64,000 nucleotides of DNA from MVYY01 sp012517575 (GTDB lineage: Bacteria > Bacteroidota > Bacteroidia > Bacteroidales > Paludibacteraceae): contig JAVLUG010000012.1 of NCBI GenBank assembly GCA_031629035.1, positions 4,390-68,389 on the forward strand, written 5' to 3'. The stretch's first letter is position 1. Every line of letters begins with the position of its first letter. A program made the position numbers and the translations under genes. Below, piece after piece: positions 43,958 through 53,477 of this stretch. Below the pieces are notes generated by a model. That model searched no databases and was not told the origin of the DNA. It saw only the letters and a list, made by a program, of their open reading frames with translations.

Positions 43958-44755
43958 ATGGACGTAAAACTCGACCAACTTTGCTTGTCGGTGTGCGAAA
44001 TTGCCCGATTGGCCGGAAAGATGATTGCTGACGAACGAAAAAGATTTGATGACAGCAGAGTGGAATACAAAGGTTTACATGATTTGGTGAGCTATGTTGA
44101 CAAGAACTCGGAAAAGCTGGTTGTCAGTCGGCTTGAAACTCTTTTGCCGGAAGCTGGTTTTTTGACGGAAGAAGGTACAGAATCGAAAAAAGGAGAAAAA
44201 TATACATGGATTATTGATCCGTTGGATGGTACGACTAATTTTGTACAGGGTGTCCCTGTTTTTGCCGTAAGCATTGGTTTGCAGGAAAAAGATGAAATAG
44301 TTCTTGGGGTAGTTTACGAAATTGGAAGAGATGAATGTTTTTACGCATGGAAAGGCGGTGGAGCTTTTCTCAACGGCAATAACATTCATGTTTCTGAGCG
44401 AGATAATATTCAGGATGCGTTGCTTGCCACCGGTTTTCCTTATTCGGAATTCAGCAGGCTGGACCGATACATGGAATTTTTAAAGTGGGTAGTAATAAAT
44501 TCGCGAGGTGTTCGTCGTCTCGGATCGGCTGCCACCGATTTGGCATACGTGGCTTGTGGCCGATTTGAAGCTTTTTGGGAATACAATCTTAAGCCGTGGG
44601 ATGTAGCTGCAGGTTCAATTATTGTGCAGGAAGCCGGCGGAAAAATTACTGACTTTGCAGGGAAAAATAATTTTTTGTTTGGGAAAGAAATTGTAGCTAC
44701 CAATCAAAAACTGCAACAGCTTTTTCTTGACAAACTGAAAGAAATTATGGGTTAA
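43958..44755 (+). CDS. suhB: inositol monophosphatase family protein
   Basis: The 265-residue Mg-dependent phosphatase matches the SuhB/IMPase family. The metal site is in LTEEGT and the DPLDGTTNFVQGVPVFAVSI motif, and the second motif is WDVAAGSIIVQEAGG near the C-terminus. Real substrates in bacteria include myo-inositol-1-phosphate, fructose-1,6-bisphosphate and 3'-phosphoadenosine phosphates; no choice is possible here. A TAACTTTG -7-like box lies 27 bases upstream. It is the first of three closely spaced genes. Confidence 0.93.
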   Translation: MDVKLDQLCLSVCEIARLAGKMIADERKRFDDSRVEYKGLHDLVSYVDKNSEKLVVSRLETLLPEAGFLTEEGTESKKGEKYTWIIDPLDGTTNFVQGVPVFAVSIGLQEKDEIVLGVVYEIGRDECFYAWKGGGAFLNGNNIHVSERDNIQDALLATGFPYSEFSRLDRYMEFLKWVVINSRGVRRLGSAATDLAYVACGRFEAFWEYNLKPWDVAAGSIIVQEAGGKITDFAGKNNFLFGKEIVATNQKLQQLFLDKLKEIMG

Positions 44756-44816
44756 ATAAAAACCAATAAGTTTTAGTTTCTGTTTTAGCAATTCATCAAT
44801 CGGTAAAAAAATTGTT

Positions 44817-45365
44817 ATGATTATAAATGAACGTGATACGCGTCGCAAACGCCTTCTACAGGCGGCGAATGCCATGATGACAGCTGCTCGTACAGCTCCC
44901 AAAGGGAAAGGATACGATATTATTGAAATAGCGGTCATTACTGATGAAACTATTGTAGAGCTGTCAAATGCCATGCTCGAATACAGCCATAAATCGGGAT
45001 TGAAATTTATTACTCGTGATGCTGAAAACATTTTGAAGTCGGAAGTAATACTATTAATTGGCACTCGTCAGCAAAATCAGAATTTGAATTGTGGCTACTG
45101 TGGATTTAATACCTGTGCTGAAAAAAATAGTCAACCGGACATTCCTTGTGCTTTGAACACGGTGGATGTGGGTATCGCTATTGGCTCGGCTTGTGCTGTG
45201 GCTACAGATCTGAAAGTCGATACGCGTGTTATGTTTTCTGTTGGCAGAGTAGCGAAAGAAATGGGTCTGTTGCCCGGATGCAGTTCCATTTTTGGTATTC
45301 CTCTCAGTTGTTCTTCAAAAAATCCTTTTTTCGACCGTGTTTCCAAAACACCGACTTCAAAATAA
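44817..45365 (+). CDS. DUF2148 ferredoxin-domain protein
   Basis: The 182-residue protein fits DUF2148, whose members carry a cysteine cluster resembling ferredoxin sites. The N-terminal KRLLQAANAMMTAARTAPKGKG and the central NCGYCGFNTCAEK (three Cys) are characteristic, with further Cys in IPCALN and GSACAVA and a conserved GCSSIFGIPLSCSSKNPFFDR end. An iron-sulfur cofactor is likely. The function is unknown. It is 61 bases after suhB and 12 before the MFS gene. Confidence 0.88.
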   Translation: MIINERDTRRKRLLQAANAMMTAARTAPKGKGYDIIEIAVITDETIVELSNAMLEYSHKSGLKFITRDAENILKSEVILLIGTRQQNQNLNCGYCGFNTCAEKNSQPDIPCALNTVDVGIAIGSACAVATDLKVDTRVMFSVGRVAKEMGLLPGCSSIFGIPLSCSSKNPFFDRVSKTPTSK

Positions 45366-45377
45366 TTTTCTAAGATA

Positions 45378-46598
45378 ATGAATCAGTCCAAAGACAAACT
45401 CTGGACAGCAAGTTTTATCAGCATTTGTGTGGCTAACTTTATGCTGTTTTTTGCATTTTACCTCTTGCTGCCTATTCTTCCACTCTATTTGATGGAAAAT
45501 TTTCAAGCCAGCAAATCGCTTGTTGGCATAATTTTATCCAGTTACACGATAGCAGCTTTGCTCATTCGGCCGATAGCCGGTTTTTTACTGGACATGTTTC
45601 AACGTCGTCCCATTTATTTGCTGGCTTATTTTCTTTTTTCACTCTGTTTTATAGGTTACCCGCTGGCCAATTTTCTAAATTTCTTTTTGTTTCTTCGTGT
45701 TGTTCACGGTTTGTGTTTTGGTATGGTATCCACCGCCGGTAATAGTTTTGTGATTGATATTATGCCTTCTTCGAGAAGAGGAGAAGGATTGGGTTATTTC
45801 GGTATTGCCAACAATCTGGCCATGTCCATTGGGCCAATGATTAGTTTGTTTTTGCACGATTATTCTACCTATCAAATGATTTTCTATACTGCAATTGTCA
45901 GCTCATTGGCAGGTTTTGTTGTTGCTTCAACCGTGAAAACCAAAAAAACAACCATTCAGTCCATAAAAAAAGGCAAGGAAGCCATTGTGTTGGATCGTTT
46001 TTTTCTCATTAAGGGTACACATGCCGGCATTTGTCTGATGCTGATGGGAATTCCTTACGGCATGTTGACTACTTACATTGCCATTTACGGGAAAGAAATA
46101 GGGATGTATTCAGGCATGGGAATGTTTTTTACTTTAATGGCCATCGGACTGATTTTCTCAAGATTTTTTGCAGGCAGAATGGTGGACAGAGGACATTTGT
46201 TGAAAGTTATTACTATTGGAACCATTATTTGCACGATTTCCATTTTTGTTTTGCCTACGCTGAAAGACTTGTTTTTGTTTCAACAGAGATTTTCCATGAT
46301 TTTGTTTAATGCGGTAGCTGTTTTTCTTGGTTTGGGTTATGGGATGCTCTTTCCGGCCTACAATACTTTGTTTGTCAACTTGGCGCCTCACAACCGACGA
46401 GCAACGGCAAGTTCCACATTTCTCACTACTTGGGATGTTGGAATTGGATTGGGATTGATTATTGGTGGAAAACTTGGCGACACTCGTGGCGGATTACCTC
46501 TTTCTTTCTTGGTTGGAGGTATTATAGCGGTGATTTCTATTGTCTATTTTATCAAAATTACCATTCCTCACTACGAAAAGAATAAACTGATTTCATAA
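45378..46598 (+). CDS. major facilitator superfamily transporter
   Basis: The 406-residue protein has about 12 hydrophobic helices in two halves, and the MFS motif A region between helices 2 and 3 (RPIAGFLLDMFQRRP). A second, shorter copy is in the C-terminal half (SRFFAGRMVDRGHLL). It is likely a drug/proton antiporter or sugar-type facilitator; the substrate cannot be predicted. It is 12 bases after the DUF2148 gene, so co-transcription is likely. Confidence 0.92.
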   Translation: MNQSKDKLWTASFISICVANFMLFFAFYLLLPILPLYLMENFQASKSLVGIILSSYTIAALLIRPIAGFLLDMFQRRPIYLLAYFLFSLCFIGYPLANFLNFFLFLRVVHGLCFGMVSTAGNSFVIDIMPSSRRGEGLGYFGIANNLAMSIGPMISLFLHDYSTYQMIFYTAIVSSLAGFVVASTVKTKKTTIQSIKKGKEAIVLDRFFLIKGTHAGICLMLMGIPYGMLTTYIAIYGKEIGMYSGMGMFFTLMAIGLIFSRFFAGRMVDRGHLLKVITIGTIICTISIFVLPTLKDLFLFQQRFSMILFNAVAVFLGLGYGMLFPAYNTLFVNLAPHNRRATASSTFLTTWDVGIGLGLIIGGKLGDTRGGLPLSFLVGGIIAVISIVYFIKITIPHYEKNKLIS

Positions 46599-46617
46599 CA
46601 CGTTTTTGGTTACGTAT

Positions 46618-47682
46618 TTATTTTCTTTTTGCTCTAAGATACTGTTTGGGCCATTCTATCTCTTCTTTCAAATGATGTGCACAATTGAGAGCAAAATAGG
46701 GATTTCGAAGTAATTCTCTTCCCAAAAGCACCATATCGGCTTTTTCATGCTGTAAAATATCTTGAATTTCTTCAGGGCTGGTAATTAGTCCCACAGCAGC
46801 TGTAAAAATGCCGGTTTTGCGTATTTGTTCAGAAAATGGCACTTGATAACAAGGCGACAAGGGAATTTTGGCATGTTCTACATTTCCTCCGGAAGAACAA
46901 TCGATAAGATCGACGCCCTGTTCATAAAGTATTTTGGAGAGAGCAGTCGTTTCTTCTACGTTCCAACCATTTTCAACCCAATCGGTTGCCGAAAGTCTGA
47001 CAAATAAAGGCAAATTCTCCGGCCAAACAGATTGTACGGCTGTCAGGACTTCGAGTAAAAAACGAATTCTGTTGTTAAAATTACCTCCATATTCGTCTGT
47101 TCGAATGTTGCTGATGGGTGAAAGAAATTCATGAATAAGATAACCATGAGCAGCATGTATTTCCAGCACGTCAAATCCTGCACATAAAGCTCTCGCTGCA
47201 GCATTTTTGAATTGATTGACCACTTCCTTTATTTCGGACTTGGTCAACTGGTGAGGCGGTATCTCATCGGAGCGAAAAGGAACAGCAGAAGGAGCAACAG
47301 TCTCCCAACCACCTTCTTCAAGAGTGAGCTGTTTCTCTCCTTTGAATGGAGATGAATGTGAGGCTTTTCTACCGGCATGAGCAATTTGAATGCCTGCTTT
47401 TGAACCTTGCAGATGAACAAAATCAACAATTCTTTTCAATGGTTCAACTTGTTCATCATTCCACAATCCCAAATCATCTGGCGTGATACGAGCAATAGGG
47501 CTCACTCCCGTAGCTTCCACGATGACTAAGGCTATTCCACCAACAGCCCGAGTTCCGTAGTGAACCAAATGCCAATCGTTGGCAAATCCATCCTGAGCAG
47601 AATATTGGCACATAGGCGACATGCCCAGTCGATTTTTGAAAGTTATATCTTTTATGGAGAAAGGTTGAAAAATTTTTGACAT
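46618..47682 (-). CDS. Old Yellow Enzyme-family NADH:flavin oxidoreductase
   Basis: The 354-residue FMN enzyme reduces activated alkenes and resembles YqjM/NamA. Blocks seen are FKNRLGMSPMCQYSA near the start, QIAHAGRKA for FMN binding, FDVLEIHAAHGYLIHEFLSP with the substrate-binding His pair, the TDEYGGNFNNRIRF segment and the C-terminal VLLGRELLRNPYF. No extra iron-sulfur or Rossmann domain follows, so it is the short class. Physiological substrate unknown. It stands 60 bases after the TerC gene on the same strand. Confidence 0.94.
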   Translation of the reverse strand: MSKIFQPFSIKDITFKNRLGMSPMCQYSAQDGFANDWHLVHYGTRAVGGIALVIVEATGVSPIARITPDDLGLWNDEQVEPLKRIVDFVHLQGSKAGIQIAHAGRKASHSSPFKGEKQLTLEEGGWETVAPSAVPFRSDEIPPHQLTKSEIKEVVNQFKNAAARALCAGFDVLEIHAAHGYLIHEFLSPISNIRTDEYGGNFNNRIRFLLEVLTAVQSVWPENLPLFVRLSATDWVENGWNVEETTALSKILYEQGVDLIDCSSGGNVEHAKIPLSPCYQVPFSEQIRKTGIFTAAVGLITSPEEIQDILQHEKADMVLLGRELLRNPYFALNCAHHLKEEIEWPKQYLRAKRK

Positions 47683-47742
47683 ACTGTTTCAAAAAAAAAT
47701 GATTTGTTGCAACGAAAAAGTATTATTGTAGATTGTTTTTTG

Positions 47743-48792
47743 TTATACTTGTCGAGTTGGAGTTTCAGATTCGACATTTTCGAGCTCCAATTTCTCTTTT
47801 TCTTCTTTAATGATGACCGACAGCAAAATGGACATGCCCAATGTTCCGATAATTACGGCAAGCGAAATCCATGAATGTTGCGAGAAAAATATTCCGACGG
47901 AAGGAAATGCACCCAGCAACATTTTTGCCCCAATAAAGAAAAGGATAAAACTTACACCGTGTTTTAAAAATCGAAAAATACTGATGATGCCTTTTAAGGC
48001 AAAAAACAGAGAAATTAACCCCATAACTGCAAAAACATTGGAAGAAATGGCGAGAAAATTTTCTTCCGAAGGAGAAAGAATATTGAGGCTCCCTTCTTTG
48101 ATCACGCCAATAATGGCAGGGATAGAATCCACAGCAAACAAGATATCGGTAGAACCAATCACGAGCAGCGCCAGAAAAATGTTGGTGATATGTCTTTTGC
48201 CATTAATTTTAGTGAAAAAATGGGGAGAATGAACATCGGGATCGACCGGAAATAATTTGGAAGCTCCTTTATATAATATGTTGGATTCGGGATGCACTTG
48301 TTCTTCGTCGTTGGAAACAAGCATTTTATAAGCCGTAAACACCAGGATGACACCAAATATATAAATTATCCATTCAAATTTCTCAACCAGCTCCATGCCG
48401 AGCAGAATAAACAAAATTCTGAGAAAAATGGAAATCATAATTCCGATTTTCAGTAGTTTGGGTTGATTGTCTTCACTGATGCCCATCATGGTGAAAATCA
48501 TCAGAAACACAAAAAGATTATCAACCGAAAGCGAGTATTCTGTCAAGTATCCAGAAATAAATTTGACCATCATAATGGGTCCCGTTTTTTGCGTGCTGAA
48601 AGGATTTTGAGGAAAGAAAAAATAAAGCGAAACGCCAAAAAGCAGTGCAACGGAAATCCAAACCACTGTCCATGAAAGAGATTCTTTGATGCTGATGTTG
48701 CCTTTTCTATGTTCAGTAACAAATAAATCGATAGAGTAAACGATCACAAAAATTGAAATAAAAACAAGCCAATATACGGTAACTGCGTTCAT
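47743..48792 (-). CDS. TerC/Alx family membrane protein
   Basis: The 349-residue protein has about nine transmembrane helices and matches the TerC/Alx family, which is linked to manganese export and tellurite or pH stress. Acidic residues within helices, such as LSVDNLFVFLMI and IGSTDILFAVDSIPAIIGV, are the family hallmark and probable metal site. A charged C-terminal tail follows. I see no yybP-ykoY-type riboswitch in the upstream 388 bases. A CAAAAGTA (minus-strand TACTTTTG) box lies at 48973-48980. Confidence 0.92.
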   Translation of the reverse strand: MNAVTVYWLVFISIFVIVYSIDLFVTEHRKGNISIKESLSWTVVWISVALLFGVSLYFFFPQNPFSTQKTGPIMMVKFISGYLTEYSLSVDNLFVFLMIFTMMGISEDNQPKLLKIGIMISIFLRILFILLGMELVEKFEWIIYIFGVILVFTAYKMLVSNDEEQVHPESNILYKGASKLFPVDPDVHSPHFFTKINGKRHITNIFLALLVIGSTDILFAVDSIPAIIGVIKEGSLNILSPSEENFLAISSNVFAVMGLISLFFALKGIISIFRFLKHGVSFILFFIGAKMLLGAFPSVGIFFSQHSWISLAVIIGTLGMSILLSVIIKEEKEKLELENVESETPTRQV

Positions 48793-49109
48793 AAAATTAT
48801 GGAATATAAATTTTAATATTAATCATTCAATTGAAATACAATAAGTTAAGTTGATTTTTTTTGTTTAAAAAAACTTATGCGAATTTAATAAAATTTCAGT
48901 ACACCTGCTCAATTCTTTTAAGCAAATTTTTGCCAAATACACACAGAATAAGAAATCATAATTTTTTCTCGTCAAAAGTAATGCAGAAAACATTTTTACT
49001 GCTTATTTTGTTAAAAAAAAAGATTCTTGATAGTTAAATTCTTTATATTTTTTATGCTCTAAATTCTTAACTTGGATAGTTCAAAAATGGTTATGCGTTT
49101 TCCCAACAA
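48793..49109. other. intergenic region between the TerC gene and rpoN
   Basis: An AT-rich stretch without a credible gene. It should hold the leftward promoter of the TerC gene. The part nearest rpoN contains the palindrome described separately. Confidence 0.5.
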
Positions 49110-49145
49110 AAAGATAAAAGTTTTTACCTAAAAACTTTTATCTTT
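49110..49145. promoter_or_regulatory. large palindrome overlapping the rpoN promoter
   Basis: A perfect 17-bp inverted repeat pairs 49110-49126 with 49129-49145, with only 2 bases (CC) between the arms. The half-site reads GATAAAAGTTTTTA. The right arm covers all but the last base of the -7 box at 49139-49146, so a protein bound here would block the promoter. Close arms and the lack of an upstream co-directional gene argue against a terminator. Confidence 0.6.
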
Positions 49146-49146
49146 G
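49139..49146 (+). promoter_or_regulatory. -7 box of the rpoN promoter
   Basis: TATCTTTG, a match to the phylum's TAnnTTTG consensus, lies 34 bases before the rpoN ATG. No TTG is found 17-23 bases upstream; that position is taken by the palindrome. Confidence 0.55.
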
Positions 49147-49180
49147 CATAAAATCCATCATTACATTACTTTTACAAATA

Positions 49181-50656
49181 ATGCTCAAACAACAATTACA
49201 ACAAAAGCTTCAACAGAAACTCTCGCCGGCACAGATTCAGGTAATTAAAATGCTCGAAATTCCGACGCTGGAGCTTGAAGAACGAATTCGTCAGGAACTG
49301 GAAGAAAATCCGGTATTGGAAGTTGGTTCAGAACCTGAGGAAGATGAAAAGAAAGATCAGGATGATTTTGGGGAAGATTTAGAAGAATCGGAAAATGAGG
49401 ATTCGGGAAACAATGACGAAATAGATTTCGAGGAATATATTTCGGATGATGACATCCCCGATTATAAACTCCGGTCGAACAACCAATCGAAAGATGAAAA
49501 ATATGAAGAAATACCTTTTTCAGGTGGTTCAACTTTTCACGATTTCCTGATGGAGCAGTTGCATCTCGTTCCCCTTTCAGAGAAGGAAAAAACTTTGGCT
49601 GAGTTTGTCATAGGCAATATAGATGAAGAAGGCTATTTGCGTAGAACACCAGAAGCATTGGCCGATGATGTTGCTTTTCAGGCTAATATGGAAGCAGATG
49701 AGAAAGAGATAAAAAAAATCGTTAAAATTATTCAACAGTTTGACCCCGCAGGTGTTGGAGCTTCTTCTTTACAGGAATGCTTGCTGCTGCAGCTGGAAAG
49801 GAAAAAATCCGATAAGGAAATTGAGATAGCAAAACGTATAATTCAGGACTATTTTGAAGAATTTTCAAAAAAACATTTCGATAAAATTCTCAGCGGACTT
49901 CAAATTGACAGCGATACTTTAAAAAATGCCATCAACGAGATCATACGTCTGAATCCAAAACCTGGTAACGCATGGGGAGATAATTTCCTCGAAAAAAGCA
50001 TGTCGGTGATAGTTCCCGATTTTATTGTGGAAAACAATGATGGAGAACTGATCGTACACCTGAACAACAGCAATATTCCCGATTTGCGCGTCAACAGTGC
50101 TTATACCGAGATGTTTCAGGACTATACCTCCAATAAAGACAACCAGACCCCTCAGATGAAAGAGGCTATTCTGTTTGTTAAACAAAAAATTGATTCGGCA
50201 CGATGGTTTATCGATGCCATTAAACAGCGGCAGCAGACCTTATTGGCTACCATGACTGCCATTGTAGAATTTCAGAAAGATTTCTTTATCGAAGGAGATG
50301 AAACTTACCTTAAACCAATGATACTTAAGGATATAGCCGATCGAACAGGTTATGATATTTCGACTATTTCAAGGGTAAGCAACAGCAAATACGTGCAAAC
50401 AGAATTTGGTGTTTTCCCTCTGAAATATTTCTTTTCTGAAGCCATGACCAACGATGCCGGGGAAGAAATATCAACACGTGAAATAAAGAAAATCCTTCAG
50501 GAATGTGTCGAAAATGAAGACAAACGAAATCCTCTGAACGACGAAATGTTGGCAGAAGTACTCAAACAGAAAGGATATCTTATCGCTCGTCGAACAGTGG
50601 CGAAGTATCGCGAACAGTTGAATATACCCGTGGCGCGTTTGAGAAAAGAAATTTAG
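49181..50656 (+). CDS. rpoN: RNA polymerase sigma-54 factor
   Basis: The 491-residue factor directs RNA polymerase to -24/-12 promoters that need enhancer-binding ATPases. It has the Gln-rich N-terminal region I (QLQQKLQQKLSPAQIQVIKMLEIPTLELEERI), an acidic region II near residues 45-105, the core-binding and helix-turn-helix regions (DIADRTGYDISTISRVSNSKY), and the C-terminal RpoN box ARRTVAKYRE. Length is normal. None of the genes in this window shows an obvious -24/-12 promoter that I could confirm. Confidence 0.97.
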   Translation: MLKQQLQQKLQQKLSPAQIQVIKMLEIPTLELEERIRQELEENPVLEVGSEPEEDEKKDQDDFGEDLEESENEDSGNNDEIDFEEYISDDDIPDYKLRSNNQSKDEKYEEIPFSGGSTFHDFLMEQLHLVPLSEKEKTLAEFVIGNIDEEGYLRRTPEALADDVAFQANMEADEKEIKKIVKIIQQFDPAGVGASSLQECLLLQLERKKSDKEIEIAKRIIQDYFEEFSKKHFDKILSGLQIDSDTLKNAINEIIRLNPKPGNAWGDNFLEKSMSVIVPDFIVENNDGELIVHLNNSNIPDLRVNSAYTEMFQDYTSNKDNQTPQMKEAILFVKQKIDSARWFIDAIKQRQQTLLATMTAIVEFQKDFFIEGDETYLKPMILKDIADRTGYDISTISRVSNSKYVQTEFGVFPLKYFFSEAMTNDAGEEISTREIKKILQECVENEDKRNPLNDEMLAEVLKQKGYLIARRTVAKYREQLNIPVARLRKEI

Positions 50657-50714
50657 AAATACCCTTATAAATTGTTTTACTTACGAAAAATCAATCAAAC
50701 CAAAAAAGTGTAAA

Positions 50715-51320
50715 ATGAAAGTACTGTATAAAATTATCTCGATTATTTTTCAACCACTGCTCCTGCCAACGTATGGCATATTGCTTATGGTGCAGATTCC
50801 CGTTTTTGCAAGCCTTCCGATGCAGTGGAAAGCTATCGCCGTAGGAGGAACTTTTTTGTTTACCGCTCTGTTGCCGGCTATTCCTGTTGTGGTGATGTAT
50901 TTTAGAAAGGAAGTGAGCGACTTGTTTATTTCCAATCGCGAAGAAAGAACGCTTCCTTATCTGTTTTCGTTTTTGGCTTATGTTTTCTGGACGCTTTTCC
51001 TGATTCGCACCATGCACTTGCCTATGTTTATTGCCGGTTTGGGTATTGGTTCTTCTATTTCCATTCTTCTGATTACTTTTATCAATATCAAGTGGAAAAT
51101 CAGTGCTCATCTGGCAAGTTTGGGTGGCTTGGCGGGTGGCATTTTCGGAATTTGCTATCGGTTTGCCTTAAATCCGCTTTGGCTTTTTATTCTGATATTT
51201 TTGGTGGCAGCTCTTTCCGCTACTGCCAGAGTTGCTTTGAAAGCACATACTCCTATACAAACTATAGCCGGTTTCGCTTTAGGTTTCATTTGCGTATTTC
51301 TACCTGTGATGTTACTATAA
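50715..51320 (+). CDS. PAP2-like integral membrane protein with degenerate active site
   Basis: The 201-residue protein has about five to six transmembrane helices. The KISAHLASLGGLAGG and ATARVALKAHTPIQTIAGF segments correspond in position to the second (PSGH) and third (SRxxxxxHxxxD) motifs of PAP2 lipid phosphatases. Here the SGH reads SAH and the final Asp is replaced (HTPIQT), while Arg and His remain. The first motif is not clear. It may be a non-catalytic or altered member. It lies 58 bases after rpoN; its function is unknown. Confidence 0.7.
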   Translation: MKVLYKIISIIFQPLLLPTYGILLMVQIPVFASLPMQWKAIAVGGTFLFTALLPAIPVVVMYFRKEVSDLFISNREERTLPYLFSFLAYVFWTLFLIRTMHLPMFIAGLGIGSSISILLITFINIKWKISAHLASLGGLAGGIFGICYRFALNPLWLFILIFLVAALSATARVALKAHTPIQTIAGFALGFICVFLPVMLL

Positions 51321-51332
51321 AAGCTTGAGCAC

Positions 51333-53366
51333 CTAAAATTTAACAGCCACTGTTGCCCGAAGAGATCTTCCCGGCATGGGGAATCCGCGAACAATTTCAT
51401 AGTTTTTGTCAAGGAAATTGTTTAATTCCAATTGAAGAGAATAGGAAGTACGAGAAGTTTTAAAATTTCGAGAAAGCGACAAGTTATGATCAGCAAAGCC
51501 CGGTAAGCGGTTGGATGCATAATTTTGAAACAAAGAATAGCGATGTCCTGACCAAATAAAGGAATAGGAGAGGTTAAACCACGGCATTTCCAAAGCAGCT
51601 TTTCCCGATCCTGAAATTCTCGGCGTGTAGGGAATTTGGTGTTTGTAGTCGTCTTCGTTTGGGTTGGTTATGTTCAGAGCCCGTTGGTAGGTGTAAGAAG
51701 CACCTATTACCAGCCCAATGTTTTTTACTATCGATATTCCGCTTTCGGCCGTCAAATCCAATCCGTCCACAGAAACTTTTCCACAGTTTTTCATCGTCCA
51801 GTTAAAAAGGTCTTTGTTAGGGAATGCTACAATTTTATTGGTAATTTCGTTGTGATAAGTGTCTAAAGTTACTGAAAATAATGAAAGCTTTTCTGTCGAG
51901 AAATTCCATGTAATACCAGCATTGAACTGTTGTGCATTTTCAGGCTTCAGATTTCTGTTACCAACATAAGAATAATAAAGATCATTAAATGTAGGCAATC
52001 TGAAATTGTTTTTGTAAAAACAGCGAAAGCGGAAATCGTGCGATTCAAAAGGTTTAACGGCAAAACTGAAAAACGGAGAAATATGTTGTTGATTTTCAGT
52101 TGTTTCTCCATTTTTTACAGATCCATCAACAAGAGTTCCCAGGCAACCGGCTGTTGCCAGCCACTGATTGGAGACGTATTTGGCATTGAAAACTGAAAGA
52201 ACGGTATTTCGTTTTGGATAGGCAAAGTTAGGTAAATTGGCTTCCAGTGTATTCAACGAGTAATCTGTTGAAAAAGAAAAGGATAATTTTTCGAAAGCTT
52301 TAAAAAGTAGGGAGGCAGAAATATAGTACTCTTCCTGTAAATAAGTATTGTCTATTTTTCCATCCGAATTATTGTAGTTTGGGTCGAGATAATGCAGGAA
52401 CCCATTGTGATATTTGGCATTGGTTTGAAACGACCACAAGGGAGATATTTTTTTTTCGAAATGTGCCTGAGTAAAAAATGTCCTGTCGTTGCTTCGTTGA
52501 TGGTTCGTATTTTCATTCATATAATAAATCACTGCTCCGGGCAAACCTCTTTCCGAGCTGTAATAGTAACTTTTCAGATAACCCGATCCACCCCACGCAA
52601 AATTTGCATAAATTGTTCCTTCAAGTCGTAAGGTTGCCACATCGGTGTTTTTCCTTATTTCAATTGAAGAACTGTCTCCTTCCTGTGTGCCGTAAGTTAC
52701 TCGATATGGATATTCTCCATTTGCCGAAAGCCATTCGCCACCAAAAGTCGCTGAAACATTTTGATTTATTTTTGTTTCGAGCAGCAAGGAGGTGTTAATT
52801 AGTCCGAAAGAACCTGTTTTTAAGGAAATTTTCCCTTTCAGTTTTTCTTTTTCTCCAAATGAAGGCTCGAGCGTTCGAATGTTCAGCACAGAAGAAGAAG
52901 CAAAAAAACGAGCCGGAAGAAAAATATTGTCGCCTTGCCCATTATTTAGTGAAAGCATGTCCACATTGTCGAGTGAAAATCGTCCCAAATCGATCTGCCC
53001 TGTCTGACAGTCGGTTAGCGTTATGCCATCATAACTCACTGCTGTATGTTCCGCACCAAAACTTCTTACCGACACGGTTTTCAAACCGCCTATTCCTCCA
53101 TAATCCTTTACGTTGACTCCCGAAAAATATTTTATGGCATCTGAAACCTGAAGTACATTCAGATTTTCAATTTTTTTGGCTGAAAGAATTTGCAAAGGTG
53201 TAGTCGATCGGATTTCGCTGCGTTGAAATTTTTCGGAAACGATAATTTCAGGAAGGAGACGAATTTTCGCGGTATCCTTTTCAGTCGGAATTTCTCCATA
53301 AATGGTTTCCGAAAAAAACAACAGACAGAAAAAGACCCATATAAATTTTTCCAAATATATCGACAT
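51333..53366 (-). CDS. btuB: TonB-dependent receptor, BtuB-like (cobalamin uptake)
   Basis: The 677-residue outer-membrane protein begins with a signal peptide (VFFCLLFFSETIYG) and has an N-terminal plug (residues ~50-160: LQVSDAIKYFSGVNVKDYGGIGGLKTVSV region, then YDGI) and a 22-strand beta barrel ending in a terminal Phe (RATVAVKF). TonB-dependent transporters carry scarce nutrients across the outer membrane. The cobalamin riboswitch in its leader makes vitamin B12 or a related corrinoid the probable cargo. Size is close to BtuB. No btuFCD genes are adjacent. Confidence 0.93.
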   Translation of the reverse strand: MSIYLEKFIWVFFCLLFFSETIYGEIPTEKDTAKIRLLPEIIVSEKFQRSEIRSTTPLQILSAKKIENLNVLQVSDAIKYFSGVNVKDYGGIGGLKTVSVRSFGAEHTAVSYDGITLTDCQTGQIDLGRFSLDNVDMLSLNNGQGDNIFLPARFFASSSVLNIRTLEPSFGEKEKLKGKISLKTGSFGLINTSLLLETKINQNVSATFGGEWLSANGEYPYRVTYGTQEGDSSSIEIRKNTDVATLRLEGTIYANFAWGGSGYLKSYYYSSERGLPGAVIYYMNENTNHQRSNDRTFFTQAHFEKKISPLWSFQTNAKYHNGFLHYLDPNYNNSDGKIDNTYLQEEYYISASLLFKAFEKLSFSFSTDYSLNTLEANLPNFAYPKRNTVLSVFNAKYVSNQWLATAGCLGTLVDGSVKNGETTENQQHISPFFSFAVKPFESHDFRFRCFYKNNFRLPTFNDLYYSYVGNRNLKPENAQQFNAGITWNFSTEKLSLFSVTLDTYHNEITNKIVAFPNKDLFNWTMKNCGKVSVDGLDLTAESGISIVKNIGLVIGASYTYQRALNITNPNEDDYKHQIPYTPRISGSGKAALEMPWFNLSYSFIWSGHRYSLFQNYASNRLPGFADHNLSLSRNFKTSRTSYSLQLELNNFLDKNYEIVRGFPMPGRSLRATVAVKF

Positions 53367-53477
53367 AATTTAATCTGATAATCTTGACGATAGCCCTGTA
53401 GGAAAGAAAATCAATATGAACAAAAATGTGCAGATTGTTAAAGCTCTTTCCTCGAAAGCTTTTCACTGATAAAAGCA

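Noticed and set aside
48793..49180. yybP-ykoY manganese riboswitch before the TerC-family gene
   Set aside because: TerC genes are often preceded by it, but the upstream sequence is AT-rich without the conserved loop motifs.
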